From positions 1 through 13,479 of the forward strand of contig CATMOP010000017.1 in the NCBI GenBank assembly GCA_950072225.1: DNA of 13,479 bases, written 5' to 3'. Each line of letters opens with the position of its first letter. The stretch's first letter is position 1. Positions 6,288 to 13,469 of the stretch are shown in pieces. The DNA is from an uncultured Nitrospina sp. (GTDB lineage: Bacteria; Nitrospinota; Nitrospinia; Nitrospinales; VA-1). The notes below the pieces were generated by a model. The model had not been told where the DNA came from and did no database searches. It was given only the letters and a program-made list of their open reading frames with translations. Made by a program: the position numbers and the translations under genes.

Positions 6288-6758
6288 ATGGAAATTTTTG
6301 TTAGAAATGAATGCCGCGGAATCAAAGTGGATACCCGGAAAATAAAACAGCAGATTAGCAAAATCCTGATCTCTCTGGATTGCAATGAACATGAAATCAG
6401 CATATTATTTGTCGGGGATCAGGGCATCCGCGATCTGAACCGTCAGTTCAGGGGTATGGATCGCCCGACAGATGTGTTATCGTTTCCCCAACTTTTGGAG
6501 GGAGAACCGGAGCCCCCTGGGGCACCTGTCCTGGGTGATGTCGCCATTTCCCTTGAGACAGCCCGTCACCAATCTAAGGATCACGGCCTGTCCCTGGGAG
6601 AAGAATTAACTTTACTGCTCATTCACGGTATCCTTCACCTCCTGGGCTATGACCATGAAATTTCTGACCGGGAGGAAGAACGAATGCGGAAAAAAACCCG
6701 GGAATTGTTCGAAATGATTTATCCCGGTAAAAAACTTGCAGACAGCTGCAACTTCTGA
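6288..6758 (+). CDS. ybeY: Endoribonuclease YbeY (rRNA maturation factor)
   Basis: YbeY is a single-strand endoribonuclease needed for 16S rRNA 3' end maturation and late ribosome quality control. The zinc site is complete: H113, H117 and H123 in the HGILHLLGYDH motif. The conserved RPTDVLSFP (59-67) and GDVAIS (83-88) segments are present. The length (156) is standard. The N-terminus MEIFVRNEC resembles other YbeY proteins, although no good Shine-Dalgarno precedes the ATG. It directly follows phoH, its usual partner. In many bacteria a gene for a membrane HD-domain protein lies between phoH and ybeY; here it is missing. The residues after about 147 form a short unconserved tail. Confidence 0.95.
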   Translation: MEIFVRNECRGIKVDTRKIKQQISKILISLDCNEHEISILFVGDQGIRDLNRQFRGMDRPTDVLSFPQLLEGEPEPPGAPVLGDVAISLETARHQSKDHGLSLGEELTLLLIHGILHLLGYDHEISDREEERMRKKTRELFEMIYPGKKLADSCNF

Positions 6759-6788
6759 CTTGCTACAACCCTTGGCTAAGGAAAAACC

Positions 6789-7271
6789 ATGAAGCAACTT
6801 TGGGCTCCCTGGAGGATGGAATATATCAAGAGTGAGAAATCGGAAGATTGTATTTTCTGCTCACTTCCCGGGGAAGGCGATGACACGAAAAACTATATCC
6901 TTTATCGAGGCCAGTCGGCTTTTATCATCATGAATATTTTCCCCTATAATTCCGCTCACTTAATGGTATCGCCCTTTCGTCATATCGGGTGTTTGACCGA
7001 GCAGGATGCTAACGAAAGCACGGAACTGAACCAACTGACCCACAAATGTATCGAGATATTGCGTACGGTGATTAATCCTGATGGTTTTAATATTGGATAT
7101 AATATCGGTAAAGCGGCTGGTGCGGGGTATGACGAGCACATTCATTGCCACATCGTTCCCCGATGGACAGGCGACACCAATTTCATGCCCGTGCTGGGGG
7201 AAACCAAAGTTCACCCTGAACACCTGAAAGCCACCTACAATAAACTTCTTCCTCATTTTGAAAATCTGTAA
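6789..7271 (+). CDS. HIT-family nucleotide hydrolase/phosphorylase (Ap4A phosphorylase-like)
   Basis: HIT proteins cleave phosphoanhydride or phosphoramidate bonds in nucleotides through a nucleotidyl-histidine intermediate. The histidine triad HIHCHIVP spans residues 117-124, with catalytic H119. A zinc-knuckle pair C21-x2-C24 (CIFC) is near the N-terminus, which begins LWAPWRMEYI. That N-terminal pattern and the 160-residue length resemble the mycobacterial Ap4A phosphorylase subgroup of HIT proteins, so breakdown of diadenosine tetraphosphate is a reasonable guess; the substrate is not proven by sequence. The phosphate loop NIGYNIGKAAGAG (101-113) is intact. AAGGA lies eight bases before the ATG. 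The gene is 30 bp after ybeY and 12 bp before mutS. Confidence 0.9.
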   Translation: MKQLWAPWRMEYIKSEKSEDCIFCSLPGEGDDTKNYILYRGQSAFIIMNIFPYNSAHLMVSPFRHIGCLTEQDANESTELNQLTHKCIEILRTVINPDGFNIGYNIGKAAGAGYDEHIHCHIVPRWTGDTNFMPVLGETKVHPEHLKATYNKLLPHFENL

Positions 7272-7283
7272 TTCATAAACAAT

Positions 7284-9938
7284 ATGGGCATTTTGGCTAA
7301 AAGTCTTAAAGTCACTGCAGATGACACCCCCATGATGCTGCAGTATCGAGGCATCAAGAAGGAATACTCCGATTCCATTTTGTTTTTCAGGATGGGAGAT
7401 TTTTACGAAATGTTCAATGAAGATGCCAAAACCGCATCCAGCATTTTGCAGATCGCGCTCACATCCAGAAATAAGAAGTCCAACCCCGTGCCCATGTGTG
7501 GGATTCCCCACCATGCCGCCAACCTTTACATCACTAAACTCCTTAAGGCGGGCAAGAAGGTCGCCATCTGCGAACAAACGGAAGATCCTAAACACGCCAA
7601 GGGACTAGTCAAAAGGGAAGTGGTTCGAGTCATCACCCCAGGAACCATTCTGGACGACAATATTCTTGATCCTAAATGTGATCAATTTATCGCCTCCCTG
7701 TATTTTGGAAAAAACGAGATCGGTCTCTCCGTACTTGATGTGTCGACAGGGGTTTTTAAAATTACCCAGATTAACGGGGATAATGCCCTCTCCATTCTTG
7801 GAGACGAACTGCAGAAACTGGACCCCCGGGAAATCATCATTCCCGATTCATTTAAAAATGAAAATAGGACCTGGCTTCCAATGGGTGAGGTGTTTGTCCA
7901 TACATGGGACGACTGGTCCTTTTCTTTCAGTGAAGCTTATAGAAATCTGGTTGAGCATTTTAAAACCCAATCTTTAGAGGGATTCGGCTGTGAAAATATG
8001 AAAGCCGCAATTTCTTCGGCCGGGGCATTGATCCATTATCTGCGTGAAACCCAGAAATCCCCTCTGGACCACATAACTGCCCTCACCTCTTTTCCTATCC
8101 ACGATTATATGGCTCTGGACCAATGCACCCTGACAAGTTTGGAACTGGTCCAATCCAGCGAAGGAACCAGAAAGAATTCTCTGTTGGACCTGCTCGACCT
8201 CTCTCTAACCCCCATGGGCGCAAGACGTATTCGGGAATGGATTTTAAAACCGCTCATAAACGCGGAAAAAATTCAGGAACGCCTGAACATTGTGGAAGAC
8301 TTCAAGGATAACCCAACCAGCAGAAAAGGATTGCGCAACCTTTTAGAACAAATCTTTGATCTGGAAAGGCTACTGGGGCGAATCACCCTTTCGGCCTGCA
8401 ACGCAAGAGATCTCGTGGCGCTAAAGACATCGCTGAAAGTTTTCCCGGACATATTGGAAGCTCTTAAAGGTTATGGTTCCAGCCCTGTGCAAACTTATCT
8501 GGAAAATTGGGACAACCTTGAAAATATTTACGATTTGATTGACCACAATATTGCGGACGATCCACCCCTTGGGCTCAAGGAAGGGAACCTGATCAAATCC
8601 AGTTGTAACGAGGAACTGGACCGGCTAAAAAATATAACCCGACAGGGAAAAAATTGGATCGCGGCTCTGGAACTGGAAGAAAAAGAGAAAACCGGCATAC
8701 CCGTCCTAAAAGTCGGCTTCAATAAAATTTACGGATATTATATAGAGATCACCAAAAAACATAGCGACCGTGTACCTGCCGAATATATTCGCAAGCAGTC
8801 CCTTGTCAATGCAGAACGTTATATTTCCCCCAAACTGAAAGAATATGAAGAAGAAATCACCGGCGCGGAAGAAAAAATATTCGCTTTAGAACAAAATCTG
8901 TTCGAAGAAATTCGATCCACGGTTTCCCTTGCAGGCTCCAGAATACAGGGGATGGCACGGATCATCAGTGAGGTTGATGCGTTATCCTCCTTCGCCGAAA
9001 CTGCGCACCGGTATAATTATTGCCAACCAGAATTTACCCACGATCGAAATCTTGTTATTGAAAATGGTCGGCACCCTCTCATAGAGCGAATAGATCCCTC
9101 TGTTCGTTTTATTGCCAACGACACTTTTCTGGATTCAGTGGAACAACAGATTATGATCATTACCGGCCCCAATATGGCAGGAAAATCCACTTATTTGAGA
9201 CAAGTTGCCCTGATCGCTCTCATGGCGCAAATAGGAAGTTTTGTTCCTGCGGACAAAACAACCTTGGGAATCACGGACCGTATTTTTTCCCGGGTAGGAG
9301 CTCAGGATCATTTATTAAAGGGGCAATCCACTTTCATGGTGGAAATGAACGAAACCGCCAACATCCTTAATAACGCCACACCGGACAGCCTGATCATTCT
9401 GGATGAAATTGGCCGGGGAACCAGCACCTTTGATGGAATCAGTATCGCTTGGGCCATCGTCGAATTCCTTCACAAAGCGGATCAGGGAGGAGGACCGAAA
9501 ACGCTTTTTGCCACCCATTACCATGAATTGACGGATTTATCCCGAGTCCTTCCCGGGGTCAAGAATTTTAATGTCCAGGTCAAGGAATGGAATGATGAAA
9601 TCATCTTCCTCCGCAAAATTGTTCCGGGAGGCACTGATAAAAGCTACGGCATTCAAGTCGCTCGGCTGGCAGGGTTGCCGAAAAGTGTTCTGGATCGTGC
9701 TCATGAGGTTCTATTCAACCTGGAACAAAGCGAGTTCGATGAAGTCGGTGTCCCCAAAATCTCACGTTCCGAAAACTATGATGGCAAACACTCACCGGGG
9801 CAACTGGGCCTTTTCTCGGAACCGGAAAATCCCTTGATTCAGAAAATAAAGGAAATTGATCCTAACCAACTCTCTCCCAGAGAGGCTTTGGAAGTGCTAT
9901 TCGAGCTAACCGAACGATTCAAGAGCGACCTTAAATGA
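7284..9938 (+). CDS. mutS: DNA mismatch repair ATPase MutS
   Basis: MutS recognises mismatched bases and small loops as a dimer and recruits MutL to start repair. At 884 residues it is slightly longer than the E. coli protein (853). The mismatch-reading domain has the Phe-X-Glu motif as F40-Y41-E42 (GDFYEMF), the residues that stack on and bond to the mispaired base. The lever/clamp region follows. The ATPase domain shows Walker A GPNMAGKST (628-636) and Walker B LIILDEIGRGTS (703-714, with D707 and E708), then FATHYHELT. The C-terminal tail contains QLGLFSEPENP and the short helix LSPREALEVLFEL common in MutS. No clear Shine-Dalgarno is seen before the ATG. Its stop overlaps the epimerase start as ATGA. 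mutL is not in the window. Confidence 0.98.
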   Translation: MGILAKSLKVTADDTPMMLQYRGIKKEYSDSILFFRMGDFYEMFNEDAKTASSILQIALTSRNKKSNPVPMCGIPHHAANLYITKLLKAGKKVAICEQTEDPKHAKGLVKREVVRVITPGTILDDNILDPKCDQFIASLYFGKNEIGLSVLDVSTGVFKITQINGDNALSILGDELQKLDPREIIIPDSFKNENRTWLPMGEVFVHTWDDWSFSFSEAYRNLVEHFKTQSLEGFGCENMKAAISSAGALIHYLRETQKSPLDHITALTSFPIHDYMALDQCTLTSLELVQSSEGTRKNSLLDLLDLSLTPMGARRIREWILKPLINAEKIQERLNIVEDFKDNPTSRKGLRNLLEQIFDLERLLGRITLSACNARDLVALKTSLKVFPDILEALKGYGSSPVQTYLENWDNLENIYDLIDHNIADDPPLGLKEGNLIKSSCNEELDRLKNITRQGKNWIAALELEEKEKTGIPVLKVGFNKIYGYYIEITKKHSDRVPAEYIRKQSLVNAERYISPKLKEYEEEITGAEEKIFALEQNLFEEIRSTVSLAGSRIQGMARIISEVDALSSFAETAHRYNYCQPEFTHDRNLVIENGRHPLIERIDPSVRFIANDTFLDSVEQQIMIITGPNMAGKSTYLRQVALIALMAQIGSFVPADKTTLGITDRIFSRVGAQDHLLKGQSTFMVEMNETANILNNATPDSLIILDEIGRGTSTFDGISIAWAIVEFLHKADQGGGPKTLFATHYHELTDLSRVLPGVKNFNVQVKEWNDEIIFLRKIVPGGTDKSYGIQVARLAGLPKSVLDRAHEVLFNLEQSEFDEVGVPKISRSENYDGKHSPGQLGLFSEPENPLIQKIKEIDPNQLSPREALEVLFELTERFKSDLK

Positions 9939-10849
9939 ATATTTTAGTTACAGGCGGTGCAGGATTCATCGGCTCACATATAGTCAATGGCTATATTGAA
10001 GCGGGACATCATGTCACGGTTATCGATAATCTTTCATCGGGAGAGTTGCGCTTCCTGAACCCGAAGGCAAAATTTTATGAAATGGATATCCTCGATCTTA
10101 AGGTTTCAGAGATTCTAAAAAAAGAGAAAATTAACGCGATCAACCATCATGCCGCCCAAATTTCCGTTTCCGATTCGGTCACCAATCCTATCTCTGACGC
10201 TAACTCCAATATTATTGGTACTTTACAACTTATACAAAATGCGGTATCTTCGGGTATTGAAAAATTCATTTTTGCTTCGACCGGAGGGGCAATATATGGG
10301 AACCAAGTTCATTTTCCGGCAAGTGAAGATCATCCGTGCCAGCCATTGAGTCCGTATGGCATTTCCAAATTGTGCGCGGAAAACTATCTTAGGTTTTTTA
10401 ACGAGCAGTATGGGTTGAGCACAACCGTACTCCGTTATAGCAATGTTTTTGGCCCGCATCAAAACCCTCATGGGGAAGCGGGAGTTGTCGCGATATTCTG
10501 TCAAAAACTGGCGAAGAATCAAAAACCGGTTATTTGTGGCGATGGAGAACAAACCCGTGACTTCATTTCGGTACGTGATGTTGCACAGGCGAATTTGATA
10601 GCGCTGGATCCCAAATGCATCGGAACATTCAATGTGGGAACTGGAAAAGAAACCAGCGTAAATTCATTGACCAAATGTCTGCTGGCCATATCAGGAAAAA
10701 CCATTTCCGCCATATACGGTTCGGCTAGAAATGGGGAGCAACGAAGAAGTGTTATCAACTATAAAAATTTTCATGAAAGTTTTGGATGGAAACCCGAAGT
10801 TTCTTTGGAGCAGGGGTTAATTGAAACGTACAATTATTTCAAAAAATAA
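9935..10849 (+). CDS. NAD-dependent nucleotide-sugar epimerase/dehydratase (GalE-like extended SDR)
   Basis: This is a 304-residue extended short-chain dehydrogenase. The Rossmann motif TGGAGFIGSH (6-15) and Asp31 at the end of the second strand indicate NAD binding. The catalytic set is T116 with Y141-x3-K145 in SPYGISK. Further family signatures are HHAAQISV (71-78), RYSNVFGPHQ (167-176), GDGEQTRDFISVRD (202-215) and FNVGTG. It is close in layout to UDP-glucose 4-epimerases and related UDP-sugar epimerases used for envelope polysaccharides, but slightly short, so the sugar cannot be named and galE is not assigned. STGGAIYG replaces the usual SSAAVYG around the active-site strand. The gene starts within the mutS stop (ATGA) and overlaps the next gene by 29 bp, so translation of the three is probably coupled. 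Confidence 0.9.
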   Translation: MNILVTGGAGFIGSHIVNGYIEAGHHVTVIDNLSSGELRFLNPKAKFYEMDILDLKVSEILKKEKINAINHHAAQISVSDSVTNPISDANSNIIGTLQLIQNAVSSGIEKFIFASTGGAIYGNQVHFPASEDHPCQPLSPYGISKLCAENYLRFFNEQYGLSTTVLRYSNVFGPHQNPHGEAGVVAIFCQKLAKNQKPVICGDGEQTRDFISVRDVAQANLIALDPKCIGTFNVGTGKETSVNSLTKCLLAISGKTISAIYGSARNGEQRRSVINYKNFHESFGWKPEVSLEQGLIETYNYFKK

Positions 10850-11513
10850 ACGTCCTGACCTGATTTCTATACTGGTTTTTGTCTTTTTTATTCTGACCAT
10901 GGGGTTGGTGTCCCCTGTGTCCGCAGGATCGCCAGATGTTGTCAACATTGGTGTTGGCACAAATGGCAAATATGTGGTGATGAATGCCAGATTGGTGGAT
11001 GGTTTTACTGAAAAAATACTGGAAGCAATCGAAAATGGAGTTCCTATGGGCTTCACCTTTGAGATTGAACTCCGTAAAGCCAATACGTTATGGGTGGATA
11101 GCCTGGTCAGTTCCAATAAAGTGCGGCATCGAGTCCAGTTTGATTCCCTCAAAAAAATATACCGGTTCTCAGAATCCGGTAAAAATGTAAGGAGGAAGAT
11201 AATCACCAGGAAAGAATCCCGGTATCAGAAACTGATGCTCACCTTGAAAAACATTCCTATTGCCCCAATATATAAGTTGGACCCGAACGAAAAATACTAT
11301 GTCCGGGTCAAAGCGGATTTGGAAACAGATCGGTTCTGGTTCCCTTTCAATTATATTTTCTTTTTTGTTCCATTCAGCGCATTTGAAACTTCATGGGCGC
11401 AAACCTCCCCTCTCTCCATAGACCCTGATTTGGTGCTGTCAAAACAGGCAAGCGGTTCCAACAAAAAGAGGCGTGCTATTTCCAAAGACCTTATCCGATC
11501 GTTCAATAAGTGA
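10821..11513 (+). CDS. DUF4390-like exported protein
   Basis: The protein has 230 residues and starts at TTG, with AGGGG five bases upstream inside the end of the epimerase gene. An N-terminal signal or anchor follows a basic stretch (KNKRPD): a hydrophobic segment (LISILVFVFFILTMGLV) and an SAG possible cleavage site near residue 35. The mature part has MNARLVDGFTEKILEAI and GVPMGFTFEIEL, then a basic middle and a WFPFNYIFFF hydrophobic patch near residue 170-180. This pattern fits the DUF4390 family of bacterial exported proteins, whose function is unknown and which is often next to envelope or two-component genes. The C-terminal 25 residues are basic and look disordered. It ends the long same-strand run. 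No cysteine-based or catalytic motif is seen. Confidence 0.75.
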   Translation: MKRTIISKNKRPDLISILVFVFFILTMGLVSPVSAGSPDVVNIGVGTNGKYVVMNARLVDGFTEKILEAIENGVPMGFTFEIELRKANTLWVDSLVSSNKVRHRVQFDSLKKIYRFSESGKNVRRKIITRKESRYQKLMLTLKNIPIAPIYKLDPNEKYYVRVKADLETDRFWFPFNYIFFFVPFSAFETSWAQTSPLSIDPDLVLSKQASGSNKKRRAISKDLIRSFNK

Positions 11514-11605
11514 CAAAAATCATACCCTAAACCTTATTGCTTTTAAGGCCCTTACACTGCGCAAAATTTCAACATCCTATTTCTAGCCCATTCTTGACGG
11601 CTTAA

Positions 11606-11752
11606 GGTAATCTAGCATCAAAAACCGCCATTAGAACAGCAAAGGAAGATAGAGAAGCCTATTCTGTTGCTGAGGGTATTGCGAAGAAAAGATGGTTAGG
11701 CTTGTGGGAAAACAATACTTCTACGGCTCCTGGGGTATGGAGGAGGAAATGA
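11606..11752 (+). pseudogene. C-terminal remnant of a staphylococcal-nuclease-like gene
   Basis: In the 240-bp gap before the lipoprotein gene, one frame stays open from 11606 to a TGA at 11750-11752 and reads ...AKEDREAYSVAEGIAKKRW and then LGLWENNTSTAPGVWRRK. This matches the end of SNase-like (thermonuclease) proteins, where a helix of the type AEAxAKxxRxGLW is followed by a short loop and a proline/tryptophan-basic end such as PWEWRR. There is no usable start codon, and a TAA at 11603 closes the frame upstream. The catalytic core is absent, so only about 48 codons survive. The final AGG AGG codons also form the ribosome-binding site of the next gene. A short free-standing gene is unlikely but not excluded. 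The remaining 92 bp upstream show nothing I can name. Confidence 0.5.
11741..11746 (+). promoter_or_regulatory. Strong Shine-Dalgarno of the lipoprotein gene, inside the nuclease remnant
   Basis: AGGAGG lies seven bases before the ATG at 11754. It coincides with the two Arg codons that end the SNase-like remnant, whose stop is one base from the ATG, as expected if the two genes were once a coupled pair. Confidence 0.75.
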
Positions 11753-11753
11753 A

Positions 11754-12062
11754 ATGAAAACTATATTGATGTTAGTTTTGGCTTTGACTATGAGCAGTTG
11801 CGAAATAGTAGGTGCTGTAAGTATTATAGGTGATGCTGTATCGGTGATGAAACCCGACCCGATCGTATCGGATTATGAAGTTGCTTTCAGTAAAGTTCAA
11901 ATTTTATGCGCACAAGAAGGTAAAAAGGCCAAGTTAAGAAGGGAAACTATGAGAACAATTACCAGCTATACCACAGCAGACTTCGATTGTGTTTCGCTTT
12001 CTTCAGATACCAAAACGTCAGGAAATGTTTCAAACCTTCCGGCTCCTCCCAATTACAAATAA
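11754..12062 (+). CDS. Small putative lipoprotein of unknown function
   Basis: The protein has 102 residues. The N-terminus MKTILMLVLALTMSSC is a lipoprotein-type signal peptide with Cys16 as the acylated residue; Met at -3 is less usual than Leu but tolerable, and Glu follows the cysteine. A second hydrophobic stretch (IVGAVSIIGDAVSVM) follows directly. The mature domain has two cysteines, C52 and C79, that could form a disulphide in the periplasm, and it ends in a short Pro/Asn-rich tail (NLPAPPNYK). The start is well supported by AGGAGG seven bases upstream. I do not recognise the family. It sits between a nuclease remnant and a convergent GAF-domain gene, so context gives no function. Confidence 0.7.
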   Translation: MKTILMLVLALTMSSCEIVGAVSIIGDAVSVMKPDPIVSDYEVAFSKVQILCAQEGKKAKLRRETMRTITSYTTADFDCVSLSSDTKTSGNVSNLPAPPNYK

Positions 12063-12133
12063 AATCAGAAATTTGTGTTTGCCTTAGTCCTCTGCTCAAT
12101 CTAACCTCAGGTCTAAATTTTGCTTCCATTTCC

Positions 12134-12171
12134 TCATCCCTCAATCAGTCCGGCAGGGGGTGGTTTTTTTT
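12134..12171 (+). terminator. Possible terminator after the lipoprotein gene
   Basis: CATCCCT (12135-12141) can pair with GGGGGTG (12156-12162), with two or three G-T wobbles, around a 14-base loop, followed by eight T residues (12164-12171). The stem is weak but the T-tract and the position between convergent genes fit. I saw no clear terminator serving the opposite strand in this 129-bp gap. Confidence 0.42.
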
Positions 12172-12191
12172 AGAAAATCTTATAATTCCCC

Positions 12192-13391
12192 TTAAACCTC
12201 GGGGTCGTCTTTCCTTCTGTGGGGCTGGGCAGGAAAATCCAGATCAATATTTGCGACTTCTTCGATCAGTTTGATCACATCCCGAGGGGGATCAATTTGC
12301 TGATAAACCAAGCGGCTTCCATCCTTCAAAATACGGACAAGAATTGATGTTTCGTCCTTTTCTCTTTGAAGCAAGATATTGGCAGTGGTGGAACAATTCT
12401 CTCCAACTTTGGAGTGCTTTTCATCGCCGGTCCTTGAGCCCCGAGACGAGCTTTCCCTGGACTCATTTTTTTTGTGATTATAAAGGGCAAGAGCCAGTAC
12501 CTGAGAAATCAGGAGCCCGTTTTTTTCATCCTTGTTGGAGAATGGCACCATATCTTTTTTATTGACCAATTGCAATACCCCCAGCAAACGACCGCCATGA
12601 AACAACGGCAGGGTCAATAACGACTTAGTGTAAACACCCGCCACCTTTTCCCAAGAGTCATCAAAAGCCAATTTGGGATGCAGGATTTTAATTTTCACAA
12701 GATCCTTGATGTCCGGAATATTTAATGTTTTCTTGACCATAGCCACGTAACCCGCAATGCTTCTCGGGGAGATGGGAACCCGAATCTTACCGAGTTTGTT
12801 TCCATAAGTGACCTTGGAGTAAATCTCTTTTCGTTTTTCATCCACTGCGTATATCGTGACCGCTTCGGCCTCAAAATATTTCAAAAGAGGTTGCTTTAAT
12901 CTTTTTAACATATCCTCAAAGTTGTCTGATGAATGAATCATTTGCGAAAGAAAATGAAGCTGACGCTCCTGGGAAGGACTGTCCCCATTTGAAGATCCGC
13001 CCTCTTTTTCTCCTAACTTAGCAATTGCCATTCCCATAATCGGTGAAATGGCTTTGGCCTTAAAAAAATCCTCTTGATCGAACCCTAGCCCACCGTCCTT
13101 ATTGATAATCTCCATCACCCCCACCAGTTTCTTTTTAAATGGAAGCGGTACTGCGATCATTGAGGTGGTATTTGTATTCAGGTTTTTATCCCAACTGGAG
13201 TCGTAGGTAAGTTGTTGGTGGAATTGAGAAAGTTCCTGCGGGTCTTTTACATTTTTTATATTAAGCGGCTTTCCCGTGGCGGCCACAAATCCCGCTATAT
13301 TTTTCACGGATATATCTAGCCGGATTTCAGGAAAACCCTCCTTTATAGAAATTTTTGGTGAAAAGTTCGCGTTTAGCCACATCCAAAGCAA
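12192..13391 (-). CDS. Tandem-GAF-domain protein, 5' end probably frameshifted
   Basis: The open frame gives 399 residues from a TTG at 13391. Two GAF domains are visible. The first (about 20-127) contains SVKNIAGFVAATGKPLNI and SMIAVPLPFKKKLVGVMEIINK-like segments; the second (about 142-305) contains the matching SPRSIAGYVAMVKKTLNI and SLLTLPLFHGGRLLGVLQLV. GAF domains bind small ligands such as cyclic nucleotides and serve as sensor modules. They are joined by a Gly/Ser/Asp linker; a Ser/Arg-rich linker leads to an unrecognised C-terminal segment (345-399), and no kinase, cyclase or phosphodiesterase domain is present. The first about 19 residues (LWMWLNANF...) do not fit a GAF domain, whereas the expected missing segment is encoded in another frame just upstream. 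The true gene therefore probably starts further up, or is a pseudogene. Confidence 0.75.
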   Translation of the reverse strand: MLWMWLNANFSPKISIKEGFPEIRLDISVKNIAGFVAATGKPLNIKNVKDPQELSQFHQQLTYDSSWDKNLNTNTTSMIAVPLPFKKKLVGVMEIINKDGGLGFDQEDFFKAKAISPIMGMAIAKLGEKEGGSSNGDSPSQERQLHFLSQMIHSSDNFEDMLKRLKQPLLKYFEAEAVTIYAVDEKRKEIYSKVTYGNKLGKIRVPISPRSIAGYVAMVKKTLNIPDIKDLVKIKILHPKLAFDDSWEKVAGVYTKSLLTLPLFHGGRLLGVLQLVNKKDMVPFSNKDEKNGLLISQVLALALYNHKKNESRESSSRGSRTGDEKHSKVGENCSTTANILLQREKDETSILVRILKDGSRLVYQQIDPPRDVIKLIEEVANIDLDFPAQPHRRKDDPEV

Positions 13392-13449
13392 AAAGAGTCG
13401 CCTTGATCTTTCTCAGTAAAAGTGGACACAAAGAAAGTGATGAATATAA
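13335..13449 (-). pseudogene. Out-of-frame 5' segment of the tandem-GAF gene
   Basis: On the - strand, in the frame that joins the GAF gene at 13332-13339, the bases encode CPLLLRKIK, ATLFALDVAKRELFTK, then NFYKGG. This matches the part of GAF domain 2 that reads QPLLKYFEAEAVTIYAVD-EKRKEIYSK and is just what GAF domain 1 lacks. Removing one T from the TTTT run (AAAA at 13332-13335 on +) would join it to FPEIRLDISVKNIAGF. Upstream the frame has no ATG and meets TGA at 13450-13452. Either the gene is decaying, or there is a sequencing error in a homopolymer plus a non-ATG start such as TTG at 13431. Confidence 0.65.
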
Positions 13450-13450
13450 T
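13423..13450 (+). promoter_or_regulatory. Near-consensus sigma-70-type promoter at the right edge
   Basis: TGGACA (13423-13428) and a perfect TATAAT (13445-13450) are separated by 16 bp and lie directly before a Shine-Dalgarno and ATG on the same strand. The predicted transcript start near 13457 would leave a very short leader, so the true -10 could differ. Confidence 0.5.
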
Positions 13451-13469
13451 CATTTTTGGAGGTGTTCAA

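Noticed and set aside
6960..7595. 211-residue - strand open frame across the HIT and mutS junction
   Set aside because: It is antisense to two well-supported genes, and the histidine triad and MutS N-terminus explain the sequence.
9935..10849. Epimerase as the sepiapterin reductase that would complete a biopterin pathway
   Set aside because: It is an extended SDR with nucleotide-sugar epimerase signatures and is nearly 5 kb away; sepiapterin reductase is a classical SDR of different layout.
11594..11622. TTGACG at 11594 as a promoter for the lipoprotein gene
   Set aside because: No TATAAT-like hexamer occurs at a suitable distance; AT-rich context alone is not enough.
12344..12565. Short + strand open frame within the GAF gene
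   Set aside because: It opposes clear GAF-domain coding sequence and has neither a ribosome site nor family character.
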